Part shown: in pieces, positions 35,675 to 44,435 of the stretch
How positions within the stretch are numbered: position 1 is the first letter of the stretch
Layout: each line of letters opens with the position of its first letter
Source: Subtercola sp.
GTDB taxonomy: Bacteria > Actinomycetota > Actinomycetes > Actinomycetales > Microbacteriaceae
Reading direction: 5' to 3'
NCBI GenBank assembly: GCA_025463745.1
Contig: JAODBB010000152.1
Coordinates: 1 to 61,835 of the forward strand
DNA length: 61,835 nt
Made by a program: the position numbers and the translations under genes
The notes under the pieces: model-generated
The model's input: only the letters and a program-made list of their open reading frames with translations
Told to the model about the DNA's origin: nothing
Databases searched by the model: none

Positions 35675-36568
35675 ATGACACATCCGTCGCTTCAGTCTCT
35701 GCTCACCGTCGAACCCATCGCACCCGACACGTTCGTCGGCCAATCGATTCCCGGAAACCACAACCGCATCTTCGGCGGGCAGCTGATCGCACAAGCGATT
35801 TCGGCGTCGGGCCTGACCGTAGCGACAGATCGACGGGTCGTCTCGATCCAGACGACATTCCATCGCCCCGGCAACAGTTCTGAGCCGGTGACGTATCGGG
35901 TGTCGACCGTGCGCGACGGTCGATCGTTTTCGAACAGGCGCGTCGAGGCGCTCCAGAACGACAAGCTCATCTTCGTCGCAGACACGTCATTTCAGATCGA
36001 TGAGGCCCTACCCGAACCCGAGGCCGGCGCAGAATCCGAACGGCTGACCCCGTTCATCCTGTCGAAGTCCGCATTGACCACCTCGATGAGTGTCGCCGAC
36101 GCCGCGTCTAGTTTTCGGAGCTACTTCGACATCAGAACGACGACGGCCGCGCCCAGCCCGAGCGATCAGGTGCTCACAGAAGATCTGCCGACGGTCGGTG
36201 TTCCACCCTCCTCGCGCCAGGCGACCTGGTTCCGGTTGCGCGAGACTCCGCCGACGACCGGGCTCCTCAACCGGGCCATATTCGCCTACGCGACCGATTT
36301 CGCGGTGGCGAGGCTGGTCGCACGAGCCAAGCAGGTGGAGAGGCGAGACGCCGGCAATGGCGGCTCCATCAGCCAGAGCATCTGGTGGCACCTCGAGCCG
36401 AATCTGGGCGAATGGATGCTCTCGGTTCAAGAGACTCCGCACACGCCCGGTATTCGCGGGCTGGTGTTCGGCCGCATCTACAACAGCGCGGGCTCCCTCA
36501 TCGCCAGCATCGTGCAGGAAGCCTTCGCCCGCGCCGGCGACTTCTCGGTGCCGGCGCGATCGCACTGA
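35675..36568 (+). CDS. Acyl-CoA thioesterase II (TesB-like)
   Basis: 297 residues with two hot-dog domains. RIFGGQLIAQAISA near residue 30 and SIQTTFHRPG are typical N-terminal segments; the C-terminal half has SQSIWWHLEP, where a catalytic Asp is usual upstream. It hydrolyses acyl-CoA to free acid and CoA. It lies between the biotin block and the catabolic island and converges with an aminotransferase gene. Confidence 0.9.
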   Translation: MTHPSLQSLLTVEPIAPDTFVGQSIPGNHNRIFGGQLIAQAISASGLTVATDRRVVSIQTTFHRPGNSSEPVTYRVSTVRDGRSFSNRRVEALQNDKLIFVADTSFQIDEALPEPEAGAESERLTPFILSKSALTTSMSVADAASSFRSYFDIRTTTAAPSPSDQVLTEDLPTVGVPPSSRQATWFRLRETPPTTGLLNRAIFAYATDFAVARLVARAKQVERRDAGNGGSISQSIWWHLEPNLGEWMLSVQETPHTPGIRGLVFGRIYNSAGSLIASIVQEAFARAGDFSVPARSH

Positions 36569-36577
36569 CGGGTGCAC

Positions 36578-36640
36578 GGTCACGTTTATCGAGGTTTTAG
36601 AGTCACGTTTACCAAGGTTTTAGGGACACGTTTACCGGCA
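36578..36640. repeat. 23-bp direct repeats between convergent genes
   Basis: CACGTTT begins at 36581, 36604 and 36627, exactly 23 bp apart. The unit resembles GTCACGTTTACCAAGGTTTTAG, with the third copy partial. Repeated ends of this type occur at the termini of some insertion sequences, so this may be a leftover IS end. No transposase is nearby. Confidence 0.75.
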
Positions 36641-36647
36641 ATGGGCA

Positions 36648-37970
36648 TCACACGTAGCCGAGAGTGTGCAGAGCTCGCTCGAATGCACCCAGAAACGCGT
36701 CGACTTCCTGCTCGCCGATGACGGTGCTGAGCAGAAACAGACCCGTGAACGTCTGGTAGTACCCCTCGTTGTCGAGAACGAGATTGATGTTCTGGATCTT
36801 CTCTCGGTCGTCGTTGCGCAGCGTCGGGTCATCGACCACTCGTTGCTCGGCCCAGTGCACGCCGATCAGGTTGCCGAGACCAGTGGCATGCAAGGGAACG
36901 CCGTACTTCTGGCCGAAGCCGTCGATCGTGGCGCGAATGCGGTCGGCGAGCCGATTCATCCGCTCGTGCGCTTCGGGGGTGAGCTTCTCGAGGCAGGCGA
37001 TCCCTGCGGCAAGCGATGCCGAGTTACCGCCGAAGGTCGCCATGACACTGATCGGAGCAACACCGCCATGGGCATCCGGTTCGAGCAGATCCATGATGTC
37101 GGTGCGGCCACCCACCGCCGAGACCGGCAGCCCGCCGCCGATGACCTTGCCCATCGTCGTGAGGTCAGGAGTGATGCCGAAGTGCGCCTGACCGCCGCCG
37201 TAGGCCACCGAGAAGGTCACGACCTCGTCGAAGATCAGCACGATTCCGAGTTCGGTCGTCACATCTCGAAGGCGCTGCAGGTAGCCTGCCTGGCCTTCGA
37301 CCATGCCCGCGGCCGTCATCACCGGCTCGATGATCACCGCAGCGAGTTCTGCCGCGTTGCTCCGGATGATCGCCTCAGCACCATCGGCGTCGTTGTACGG
37401 AATCTGCACAACGTCGTCGGCCGCCTGGCTCTGCACTCCGAGAGGCACCTCGTCGTCGGGTGCGCGCAGCACCGACCGGCCCACCAGCAGCGTGTCAGAG
37501 GTGCCGTGGTACCCACCCACCGACCGTGCGATCTTCGAGCGGCCGGTGAAGCCGCGAGCCAGCCGAATCGCGCAGAGGTTCGCGTCGGTGCCCGAGACGA
37601 AGAAGCGTACCTTTTCGAGCGACGGCATGCGCTCGATCAGCAGCTGCGCCATGCGGTAACCCATGTCCCACTCCGGCGCGCCGACCTGCACCGCCTTGCC
37701 CATCTGTTCGTACACGGCGCCTCGAATGTCGTCGTCTGAGTGCCCGTGAATGAGCACCCAGTCACCGAGTCTCAGGTCGAGGTAACGGTTGCCGTCGACA
37801 TCCCACAGCCAGCAGCCTTTTGCATGGTCGACAACGATCGGATGCTCGCCGAACGCCCCCATTCCGCCGGCGTGACCCGTGGGAATGTACGCCTTCGTGC
37901 GCTGCCACAGTTCTTTCGATCGAACGGTGCGTGCACGGTACTTCTCCAGCTGAGCTTCGTTGAATTTCAT
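36648..37970 (-). CDS. Class III aminotransferase (glutamate-1-semialdehyde aminomutase-like)
   Basis: 440 residues of PLP fold type I. The PLP-binding Lys is in [12 protein letters not shown], the aspartate in LIFDEVVTF, and [17 protein letters not shown] is the cofactor-phosphate segment. It resembles GSAM but is not with heme genes, so it is probably a catabolic transaminase. GGAG precedes the ATG. It is the last gene of an operon with ETF and a cytochrome b, an odd companion suggesting an amino-containing substrate. Confidence 0.9.
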   Translation of the reverse strand: MKFNEAQLEKYRARTVRSKELWQRTKAYIPTGHAGGMGAFGEHPIVVDHAKGCWLWDVDGNRYLDLRLGDWVLIHGHSDDDIRGAVYEQMGKAVQVGAPEWDMGYRMAQLLIERMPSLEKVRFFVSGTDANLCAIRLARGFTGRSKIARSVGGYHGTSDTLLVGRSVLRAPDDEVPLGVQSQAADDVVQIPYNDADGAEAIIRSNAAELAAVIIEPVMTAAGMVEGQAGYLQRLRDVTTELGIVLIFDEVVTFSVAYGGGQAHFGITPDLTTMGKVIGGGLPVSAVGGRTDIMDLLEPDAHGGVAPISVMATFGGNSASLAAGIACLEKLTPEAHERMNRLADRIRATIDGFGQKYGVPLHATGLGNLIGVHWAEQRVVDDPTLRNDDREKIQNINLVLDNEGYYQTFTGLFLLSTVIGEQEVDAFLGAFERALHTLGYV

Positions 37971-38012
37971 CAGATCTCCAGTGATAGTGATGGCTCACGG
38001 CGGGTTATGGCG

Positions 38013-38951
38013 TCAGCGCGATACCGTGCCGGTGAGAGACGCGAGAGAGCGCAGAACGAGCGGGCGGGCGGCGATCCAGGCCGCCACAACGACGAGAATC
38101 GAGACGACGAAGATGCCGAACCCCCACCAGTTCACCTCGTCACTGCCGGCGTACATGTGATTGAGATTTCGCAGCGCGCCCGTCGCGAATACCAAGACGA
38201 CGTGCACAAAAACGAAGGCGACGAAGAAGATCATCGTCGGGAAATGAATCTTCCGGGCCAGCTCGACCGGGTACACCTTGTCGAACCTTGCGAACCGCTT
38301 CGACCACGACGGCGACATGCGAAACCCCGTGAGGATGGCCAGCGGGGCGGCGAGAAACACCACCGCGAAGTAGCTGAGCAGCTGGAGGCCGTTGTAGTTG
38401 ACCCAGCCGTCTTCGGTCGGCCAGTTCAGCGAGGCGTACTGCAGACCCGCCGAGACCGCGTTCGGAAACACATCCCAATCGGTGGGCACGATTCGAGTCC
38501 ACTGCCCGGTCGAGAAGATCAGCACATAGAACAGCACGCCGTTGGCAACCCAGACGATATCAAGACTGAGGTGGAACCAGAGGTTCATACTGATTCGCTT
38601 GGGCGGATATTTCGTGCGGATCAGGCCCGTGTTGTTACGCGTGTAGAACCCGTTCTTCGGCCTGGTCGCGGTGCGGATCAACCAGCCGGTGCGAATGATC
38701 AGCACCAGAAACAACACGTTGATGGCGTGCTGCCATTGCAGCCACGCCGGGAACCCGACCGGGGCCCACTCAGGCAGCGTCGCCTCACCGGGGTAGGTCT
38801 CGAGAAAGCTTTGGCCGCCGGGCGAAGACCGCACGATGTTGGCGATCAGTACGATCACCGCGAGGCCGACGACCACGATCGGCCCGATCCATACCAGCTT
38901 GAACCACCGGCTCTCCCGGAAGGCGCCCACAGCGGCCCCTGCCTGCGACAT
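38013..38951 (-). CDS. Membrane cytochrome b (b561-type) linked to ETF
   Basis: 312 residues with four to five predicted membrane segments. Candidate heme-ligand His residues sit in [32 protein letters not shown] and FVHVVLVF. The pattern resembles formate dehydrogenase gamma or hydrogenase cytochrome b. No hydrogenase or dehydrogenase partner is present; instead etfA and etfB lie upstream. It overlaps the etfA stop by 1 bp. It may pass electrons from ETF to quinone; inferred. Confidence 0.82.
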   Translation of the reverse strand: MSQAGAAVGAFRESRWFKLVWIGPIVVVGLAVIVLIANIVRSSPGGQSFLETYPGEATLPEWAPVGFPAWLQWQHAINVLFLVLIIRTGWLIRTATRPKNGFYTRNNTGLIRTKYPPKRISMNLWFHLSLDIVWVANGVLFYVLIFSTGQWTRIVPTDWDVFPNAVSAGLQYASLNWPTEDGWVNYNGLQLLSYFAVVFLAAPLAILTGFRMSPSWSKRFARFDKVYPVELARKIHFPTMIFFVAFVFVHVVLVFATGALRNLNHMYAGSDEVNWWGFGIFVVSILVVVAAWIAARPLVLRSLASLTGTVSR

Positions 38952-39919
38952 CAGCTGCTTCGCGCTTCGATTGCTTCGACGAGCTGCGGAACAACGGTGA
39001 ACACGTCACCGACGATTCCGAAATCGGCGACATCGAAGATGGGAGCGTCTTCGTCACTGTTGATCGCGACGATGGTCTTCGCAGTCTGCATGCCTGCCCG
39101 GTGCTGGATGGCGCCCGAGATGCCCAGGGCGATGTAGAGCTGCGGCGACACGGTGATGCCGGTCTGGCCCACCTGGTAGCTCTGCGGCACGTAGCCGGCA
39201 TCGACGGCAGCCCGCGAAGCCCCGACGGCGGCGCCCAAAACGTCGGCCAACTGCTCGACGAGCGCAAAATTCTCGGCCGAGCCGATTCCCCGGCCGCCCG
39301 AGACGACCTTCGTCGCGCCCCGAAGCTCGGGACGACCGGATGCGACGGCTTCATTCACACTGTCGATCACGCCACTCGGCCCGCCCGCCGCGAGTGCGAC
39401 CGTCACGACCTGGGGCACGGCGACGGCCGGAGCGGCCTGCTCAACGCTCCCCTGGCGCAGCGTGATGATCAGGGGGCCGCCTTCGACGCTCGATTCCACG
39501 GTATAGGCGCCGCCGAAGGCCGCGTGCGTGGCTACCGGCACATCGCCCTGCAGCCGAACCGCAACCGCGTCGACGGCGATGCCGGCGCGCAGGCGCACAG
39601 CGAGCCGAGCCGCGACGTCACGGCCGAGCACCGAGTGCGAGGCCACGATCACAACGGCTCCGAAGTTCGTCGCGGCGGCCGTCGCGGCATCGACTTCGGG
39701 GCCGCAAAGCAGGGTGCCCACATCACCGCTTTCGGCGATGAAAACAGTTTCGGCGCCGAGTGCACCGAGAGCGGCCACCAGTGCGGAATGGTCTCCTGGC
39801 TTCGCAGCGACCACCGCGACAGGGTCGCCGAGTGCGGCGGCCGCGGCGAGCAGGCCGCCCGCGGTGTTGGCCGGTGTGCCATCGAACGACGCCTCGATGA
39901 GGGCTAGTACGTGTGCCAT
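38951..39919 (-). CDS. etfA: Electron transfer flavoprotein alpha subunit
   Basis: 322 residues. The C-terminal FAD-binding domain has [12 protein letters not shown] and [32 protein letters not shown], followed by [22 protein letters not shown]. FixB type. It forms a heterodimer with EtfB and collects electrons from the acyl-CoA dehydrogenases encoded in the island. GAAGGAAC precedes the ATG; 59 bp after etfB. Confidence 0.95.
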   Translation of the reverse strand: MAHVLALIEASFDGTPANTAGGLLAAAAALGDPVAVVAAKPGDHSALVAALGALGAETVFIAESGDVGTLLCGPEVDAATAAATNFGAVVIVASHSVLGRDVAARLAVRLRAGIAVDAVAVRLQGDVPVATHAAFGGAYTVESSVEGGPLIITLRQGSVEQAAPAVAVPQVVTVALAAGGPSGVIDSVNEAVASGRPELRGATKVVSGGRGIGSAENFALVEQLADVLGAAVGASRAAVDAGYVPQSYQVGQTGITVSPQLYIALGISGAIQHRAGMQTAKTIVAINSDEDAPIFDVADFGIVGDVFTVVPQLVEAIEARSS

Positions 39920-39978
39920 GACTTCAGTTCCTTCGGTTTCTGTCGTGCTGAGCAGCCCAGGCGGCTAGGGACACACCC

Positions 39979-40761
39979 CTAGATCAGCCGGCCCTCGGCG
40001 AGAAAGTCGGCGAGCAAGACGGCAGCGTTGCCGTCGTCGGTCACCTTGCGCCCGGCCTGTCTGGCCGGCCGAGCGATTGTCGAGATGACCACCGAACGCC
40101 CTGCTCCCGCAAACGTGTTGCTCGGGCTGATGCCGAGATCGGCGAGCGAGAGCACGGCGAGAGGCTTCTTCTTCGCGCCGAGAACCCCCTTGAAATTCGG
40201 GAAACGAGCCTCTGCCGCGCGCTCGGTCACAGAGATGACGGCCGGCAGTGAGGTATGCACCGTCAAACTGCCGCTCTCCGACCCTCGTTCGCCGCCGACC
40301 GAGGATTCGGTCAGCGTGACCGAGTGCAGGTTGCTGAGGTTCGGCAACCGCAGGTGCTCGGCGATCATGGCCGGCACCACACCGCCCCGGCCATCCGTCG
40401 ACTCGTTGCCGGCGATGACCAGATCGGGGCTTTCACGCGCGATCGCCGCGGCGAGGGCGGTCGCGGTCCACGAGACATCAGACCCGCCGAGCGCATCGTC
40501 GAGAACGTGCACCGCACGATCCGCACCCATCGACAGGCCCCGGCGCAGGGCACTCGTCACCGAGGCCGGCCCCATCGTGATCAGTACGATCTCGGTCTGC
40601 TTGTTCGAGTCTTTGTGCTGCAGTGCGACTTCGAGCGCGCGCTCGGTGATCTCTTCGAGAATCGGCTCGCTCGCCTTCCGGTCGAGCAGACCGGTCTCAA
40701 GGTCGAGCTTTCTGTCTTCGTAGGTGTCTGGCACCTGTTTGAGCAAAACCACGATCTTCAT
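39979..40761 (-). CDS. etfB: Electron transfer flavoprotein beta subunit
   Basis: 260 residues. It begins MKIVVLLKQVPDTYEDRKLD and has GADRAVHVLDD and ESTDGRGGVVPAMIAEHL, typical FixA/EtfB segments where AMP binds. It is the first gene of etfB-etfA-cytochrome b-aminotransferase. A copy of the island operator lies 55 bp upstream. Confidence 0.95.
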   Translation of the reverse strand: MKIVVLLKQVPDTYEDRKLDLETGLLDRKASEPILEEITERALEVALQHKDSNKQTEIVLITMGPASVTSALRRGLSMGADRAVHVLDDALGGSDVSWTATALAAAIARESPDLVIAGNESTDGRGGVVPAMIAEHLRLPNLSNLHSVTLTESSVGGERGSESGSLTVHTSLPAVISVTERAAEARFPNFKGVLGAKKKPLAVLSLADLGISPSNTFAGAGRSVVISTIARPARQAGRKVTDDGNAAVLLADFLAEGRLI

Positions 40762-40815
40762 CGCCGGGCTCCTTTCTCCGTCGATCCATTACACCTCGGA
40801 TCGCTCGAATAGTCA

Positions 40816-40829
40816 AACAATCGTTTGGT
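40816..40829 (-). promoter_or_regulatory. Island operator upstream of etfB
   Basis: On the minus strand ACCAAACGATTGTT, a full match to the island consensus ACCAAACGNTTGNT. It lies in the 94-bp gap between the thiolase stop and the etfB start. Confidence 0.7.
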
Positions 40830-40855
40830 GGAATTAGAGCTGGTCTACCGCTGCC

Positions 40856-42049
40856 TTACGAGAGTCGCTCGAGCACCATGGCCATGCCCATTCCCCCAGC
40901 CACGCACATCGTCTCCAGGCCGAATTGCGCATCGCGTGCTTGCAGCGAATGGATGAGCGTGGTGCTGATCCGCGCACCGGTCATGCCATAGGGGTGCCCG
41001 ACCGCGATCGCTCCGCCGTTCACATTGACCACATCGAGCTCAAAACCGAGGTCTCGATACGACGGAATCACCTGTGCGGCGAACGCCTCGTTGATCTCGA
41101 CCTGATCGATATCCGACACCGTCAGCCCAGCCAGCGCAAGCGCACGGCGGCTCGCCTCGACGGGGCCGAGCCCCATGATCTCGGGCGAGAGCCCCGAAGC
41201 CGCGGTCGAGACGATGCGCGCCAATGGCGTCACGCCGAGTTCCGCGGCGCGGGTGTCACTCATGATCACCAGGGCGGCAGCGCCGTCGTTGAGCCCACAG
41301 CAATTGCCGGCGGTGACGGTGCCGTCTTCACGAAAGACGGGCTGCAGATTCGCCAGCCCTTCCAAGGTGGTCGAGGGGCGCGGGCCGTCGTCGGCACTGA
41401 GCACCGAACCGTCGGGAAGGGTGATGGGGGTGATGTCGAGCTCCCAGAACCCTTCCAGGCGCGCTTTCGCCGCGAGCTGCTGACTGCGCAACGCGAATTC
41501 GTCTTGTTCGAGGCGGGTGATGCCGCGCATCCTCGCCACGTTTTCGGCGGTGATGCCCATGTCGACATGGATGTTCGGCAACAGCCCCCGGCCGCGGGGG
41601 TCGGTCCACGGGTCGGTCGCCGGCTGCGTCTCGCCGAACCTCGGGTTTCGAAGGGCCGCGTCATCGGGGTTCGTGGCCGATGTGCGCGAGACGAGTTCGA
41701 CTCCGGCCGACACGATGGCATGGGCCTCCCCCGCCCGAATGGCATGTGCGGCCACGCGAGTCGACTGCAGACTCGAGGCGCAGTAGCGGCTGACGGTGGT
41801 GCCCGGCACCCCGTCGAGCCCGAGAAGCACCGGCACGACACGGCCGATGTTGAAGCCCTGTTCGCCGCCCGGCAGACCGCAGCCGACGATGAAATCGTCG
41901 AGCGTCGACGGGTCGAAACCCGGAAGCTGGTCGAAGGCGGCCTGCACGATCTGCGCAGTGAGGTCGTCACCGCGGATGCCCGTCATCGACCCCTTGAAGG
42001 CGCGGCCGATCGGCGACCGCGCAGCCGCGACGATGACAGGTTCAGGCAT
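40856..42049 (-). CDS. Acetyl-CoA acetyltransferase (thiolase)
   Basis: 397 residues with all catalytic groups: nucleophilic Cys in SRYCASSLQS, VEINEAFAAQ, His in VGHPYGMTGA, and second Cys in MCVAGGMG. It should split 3-oxoacyl-CoA with CoA. ATG at 42049 has GGAG upstream; in-frame codons further upstream are outside the domain. It has its own operator at 42095. Confidence 0.93.
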   Translation of the reverse strand: MPEPVIVAAARSPIGRAFKGSMTGIRGDDLTAQIVQAAFDQLPGFDPSTLDDFIVGCGLPGGEQGFNIGRVVPVLLGLDGVPGTTVSRYCASSLQSTRVAAHAIRAGEAHAIVSAGVELVSRTSATNPDDAALRNPRFGETQPATDPWTDPRGRGLLPNIHVDMGITAENVARMRGITRLEQDEFALRSQQLAAKARLEGFWELDITPITLPDGSVLSADDGPRPSTTLEGLANLQPVFREDGTVTAGNCCGLNDGAAALVIMSDTRAAELGVTPLARIVSTAASGLSPEIMGLGPVEASRRALALAGLTVSDIDQVEINEAFAAQVIPSYRDLGFELDVVNVNGGAIAVGHPYGMTGARISTTLIHSLQARDAQFGLETMCVAGGMGMAMVLERLS

Positions 42050-42094
42050 GGTTCTCCGTTCAGAATGAATCAGTCGGCGCACGATGACTAAACA

Positions 42095-42108
42095 ACCAAC
42101 CGATTGGC
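42095..42108 (+). promoter_or_regulatory. Island operator upstream of the thiolase
   Basis: ACCAACCGATTGGC matches the consensus with one internal change and forms a near-perfect dyad. It is 46 bp before the thiolase ATG. The 134-bp gap contains nothing else clear. Confidence 0.7.
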
Positions 42109-42183
42109 AGCTGTAGTCTAACACCACCATCGGGGCGGCATCACGGCGCGGAACGACGCTGCTGAACGCGTGAGGGGCCGCGC

Positions 42184-42837
42184 TCAGCTGACGGCGAGCC
42201 GGGCATCCACCAGCGGCGACCCGACGATCGCCGCCAAGCCCTCGATGCCGAGTTCGTCGTCGAACAGGTCGAGCACACGCACCTCGCCGTCGGCCAGCTC
42301 GAACACCCCTACGTCGGAGTAGACCCGTTCGACGCACTCGGCGCCTGTGAGCGGATAGGTGCACTGCTGCACGAGCTTGCACTCGCCGGCTTTGGTGAAG
42401 AGATCCATCAGCACGTAGACATGTTTGGCGCCGGCAGCCAAATCCATCGCGCCGCCGACCCCCGGAATCGAGGTCACCGAGTTGGTGCGCCAGTTCGCCA
42501 GGTCGCCCGCGACAGACACCTGGTAGCCGCCCATGACGCAGTAGTCGATGTGGCCGCCGCGCATCATCGCGAACGAGTCGGCGTGATGAAAGTACGCGGC
42601 GCCGAGTTCTTCGGTGACGTAGATCTTGCCGGCGTTGATGAGGTCGTCATCGATTTCGTCGGGCGCTGCGGCGTGACCCATGCCGAGCATCCCGTTCTCG
42701 GTGTGCAAGACGATCTGCCGGTCGTCGGGAAGATAATCGGCCACGAGGGTCGGCACCCCGATTCCGAGGTTGACGTAGGCGCCGTCGGGAATGTCGTCGG
42801 CGACCCGAGCGGCGATCTGCTGGCGGGTGAGTCTCAT
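42184..42837 (-). CDS. 3-oxoacid CoA-transferase subunit B
   Basis: 217 residues. It begins RLTRQQIAARVADDIPDGAYVNLGIGVPT and has the catalytic Glu in LHTENGMLGMG, so it is an active SCOT-type beta subunit and not an IpdB-like hydrolase, which lacks the Glu. GGAMDLAAGAKHVYVLMD is typical. It overlaps subunit A by 4 bp. It transfers CoA between a short acid and a 3-oxoacid. Confidence 0.94.
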   Translation of the reverse strand: MRLTRQQIAARVADDIPDGAYVNLGIGVPTLVADYLPDDRQIVLHTENGMLGMGHAAAPDEIDDDLINAGKIYVTEELGAAYFHHADSFAMMRGGHIDYCVMGGYQVSVAGDLANWRTNSVTSIPGVGGAMDLAAGAKHVYVLMDLFTKAGECKLVQQCTYPLTGAECVERVYSDVGVFELADGEVRVLDLFDDELGIEGLAAIVGSPLVDARLAVS

Positions 42838-43538
42838 GCCTGTGCCCTTTCGTCGGCGGCAGTGCGTTCGGCGGCAGCGCGCGTTCTGATGAACCGGTCG
42901 ACATAGATGCTCGGGGTGACGATGATCTCGGGGTCGAGGCCGCCCAGCGGCACCACGTTGGTCACCTCGGCGATCGTCACGTTCGCGGCGGTCGCCATCA
43001 CCGGGCCGAAGTTGCGCGCGGTCTTGCGGTAGACGAGGTTGCCCCAGGGGTCGGCCGTCAGCGCCTTGATCAGCGCGAAGTCGGCATGGATCGGCTGTTC
43101 GAGAACGTAGTGCTTTCCGTCGATCAGGCGAGTCTCTTTGCCTTCGGCAAGCTCGGTTCCGTAACCGGTTCGGGTATAGAACCCGCCGATGCCCGCGCCG
43201 GCCGCGCGAATGCGCTCTGCCAGGTTGCCCTGCGGAACCAGTTCCAACTCGATCTTGCCGGCGAGGTAGAGCTCGTCGAACACCGTCGAATCGATCGCCT
43301 TGGGGTACGAGCAGATCACCTTGCGCACACGGCCGGCAGAGAAGAGCTTCAGAATGGCCGAGCCGCCCGCGCCGGCGTTGTTGTTGACGATCACGAGCTC
43401 TCTGGCCCCGTTCTCGAGCAATGCGTTGATGAGTTCGACCGGCTGGCCGGGAGGGCCGAAGCCGCCGACGAGAATGGTCGAGCCGTCGACGATGTCTGCG
43501 ACGGCTTCGAGGTGGTCTTCGACTTCTTTGTTGATCAT
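42834..43538 (-). CDS. 3-oxoacid CoA-transferase subunit A
   Basis: 234 residues. The CoA-binding segment is ILVGGFGPPGQPVELINALLENG; VQ-rich strand ELVPQGNLAERIRAAGAGIGGFYTRTGYGT and YRKTARNFGPVMATAA are family hallmarks. ATG at 43538 sits 10 bp after the cyclase gene. With subunit B it probably activates the final 3-oxoacid or the starting acid. Confidence 0.94.
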   Translation of the reverse strand: MINKEVEDHLEAVADIVDGSTILVGGFGPPGQPVELINALLENGARELVIVNNNAGAGGSAILKLFSAGRVRKVICSYPKAIDSTVFDELYLAGKIELELVPQGNLAERIRAAGAGIGGFYTRTGYGTELAEGKETRLIDGKHYVLEQPIHADFALIKALTADPWGNLVYRKTARNFGPVMATAANVTIAEVTNVVPLGGLDPEIIVTPSIYVDRFIRTRAAAERTAADERAQA

Positions 43539-43548
43539 GTGACACGAC

Positions 43549-44421
43549 CTAACGGGCGACGAAGGCCAGCGGGCGGATGGGCGACCCGGTGCCACCGCCG
43601 ATGCGCAACGGCGCCGCAGTGAAGAAGAACTCGTAGCGCTGGTCGGCCGCGAGCACCTCGAGGTTCATCGACTCCATGATCGGAATACCGTTCTCGACCA
43701 GGTTGTGCACGTGCACGATGAGCGATGGGATGGTCGGCGAAGGCTTGTGTTCGTAGTTCACCGTATCTGCGCCGGTCGCAAGAATGCCCCGGTCGGACAG
43801 CCACTGGGCCCCTTCGAGCTTCATGCCGGGCAAGCCGGTCGTGGTGCCGAGGTACCGGTCGGGCTCCGCCCAATACTTCATGACGCCGTAGCGAACGAGA
43901 ACGATCGAGCCCGATTGCGGAGACGGCTTGTCGCTGAACCAGCGCTCGAGTTCGGCGACGCCGATGCCGTCGGCCGACGTGGGCTCGTGGCCGAAGAGCA
44001 CCTCGGCATCGATCAGGTGGCCCGGGCCGATCAACGGCGGCAGTTCTTCGACCGAGCCGACCTTCACCCCCGAGTACCACTCCTGTTCGCCCATCACATC
44101 GCGGTCGCCGAAGACGCAGCCGTTCAGCGAGACGTGGCCAGGAGCATCGACATGGGTGCCGACGTGGGCGCCCATGGTCAGCAGTTCCATCGCCGACGAG
44201 ATTCCGCCGGGGTACGGGTGGTCGCCGTGTTTCTTGACGAGGGTGTACGAGAACGGCGGATGAGCGACGTGATGTGTCATACCGCCTTCGAGGCGCACGG
44301 CGAGGTCGTAGACCAGGGCATCCTCGAATGCCGGCCAGGGGTACGACACCTCGAGCGTCGTTCCCGACCAGTTTCGGGTGTGGGTTTTCTCTGTACGCAT
44401 CGTTGCGCTCTCTTCAGTCAT
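43549..44421 (-). CDS. Cyclase-family hydrolase (PF04199) with intact metal motif
   Basis: 290 residues. The HxGTHxDAPxH motif (HVGTHVDAPGHV, near residue 88) gives the metal site of kynurenine formamidase and isatin hydrolase relatives. VDAEVLFGHEP and VRYGVMKYW follow. It should hydrolyse an amide, lactone or cyclic diketone. Starts at 44421 or 44400. It lies between the fused beta-oxidation enzyme and the CoA transferase. Confidence 0.88.
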   Translation of the reverse strand: MTEESATMRTEKTHTRNWSGTTLEVSYPWPAFEDALVYDLAVRLEGGMTHHVAHPPFSYTLVKKHGDHPYPGGISSAMELLTMGAHVGTHVDAPGHVSLNGCVFGDRDVMGEQEWYSGVKVGSVEELPPLIGPGHLIDAEVLFGHEPTSADGIGVAELERWFSDKPSPQSGSIVLVRYGVMKYWAEPDRYLGTTTGLPGMKLEGAQWLSDRGILATGADTVNYEHKPSPTIPSLIVHVHNLVENGIPIMESMNLEVLAADQRYEFFFTAAPLRIGGGTGSPIRPLAFVAR

Positions 44422-44435
44422 CGGATTGTCTATTG

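Noticed and set aside
36578-36640. Possible CRISPR array
   Set aside because: Repeats are directly tandem at 23 bp with no unique spacers.
42184-43538. IpdAB-type ring-opening hydrolase as in steroid degradation
   Set aside because: Subunit B keeps the catalytic Glu in HTENG, which points to a true CoA transferase.
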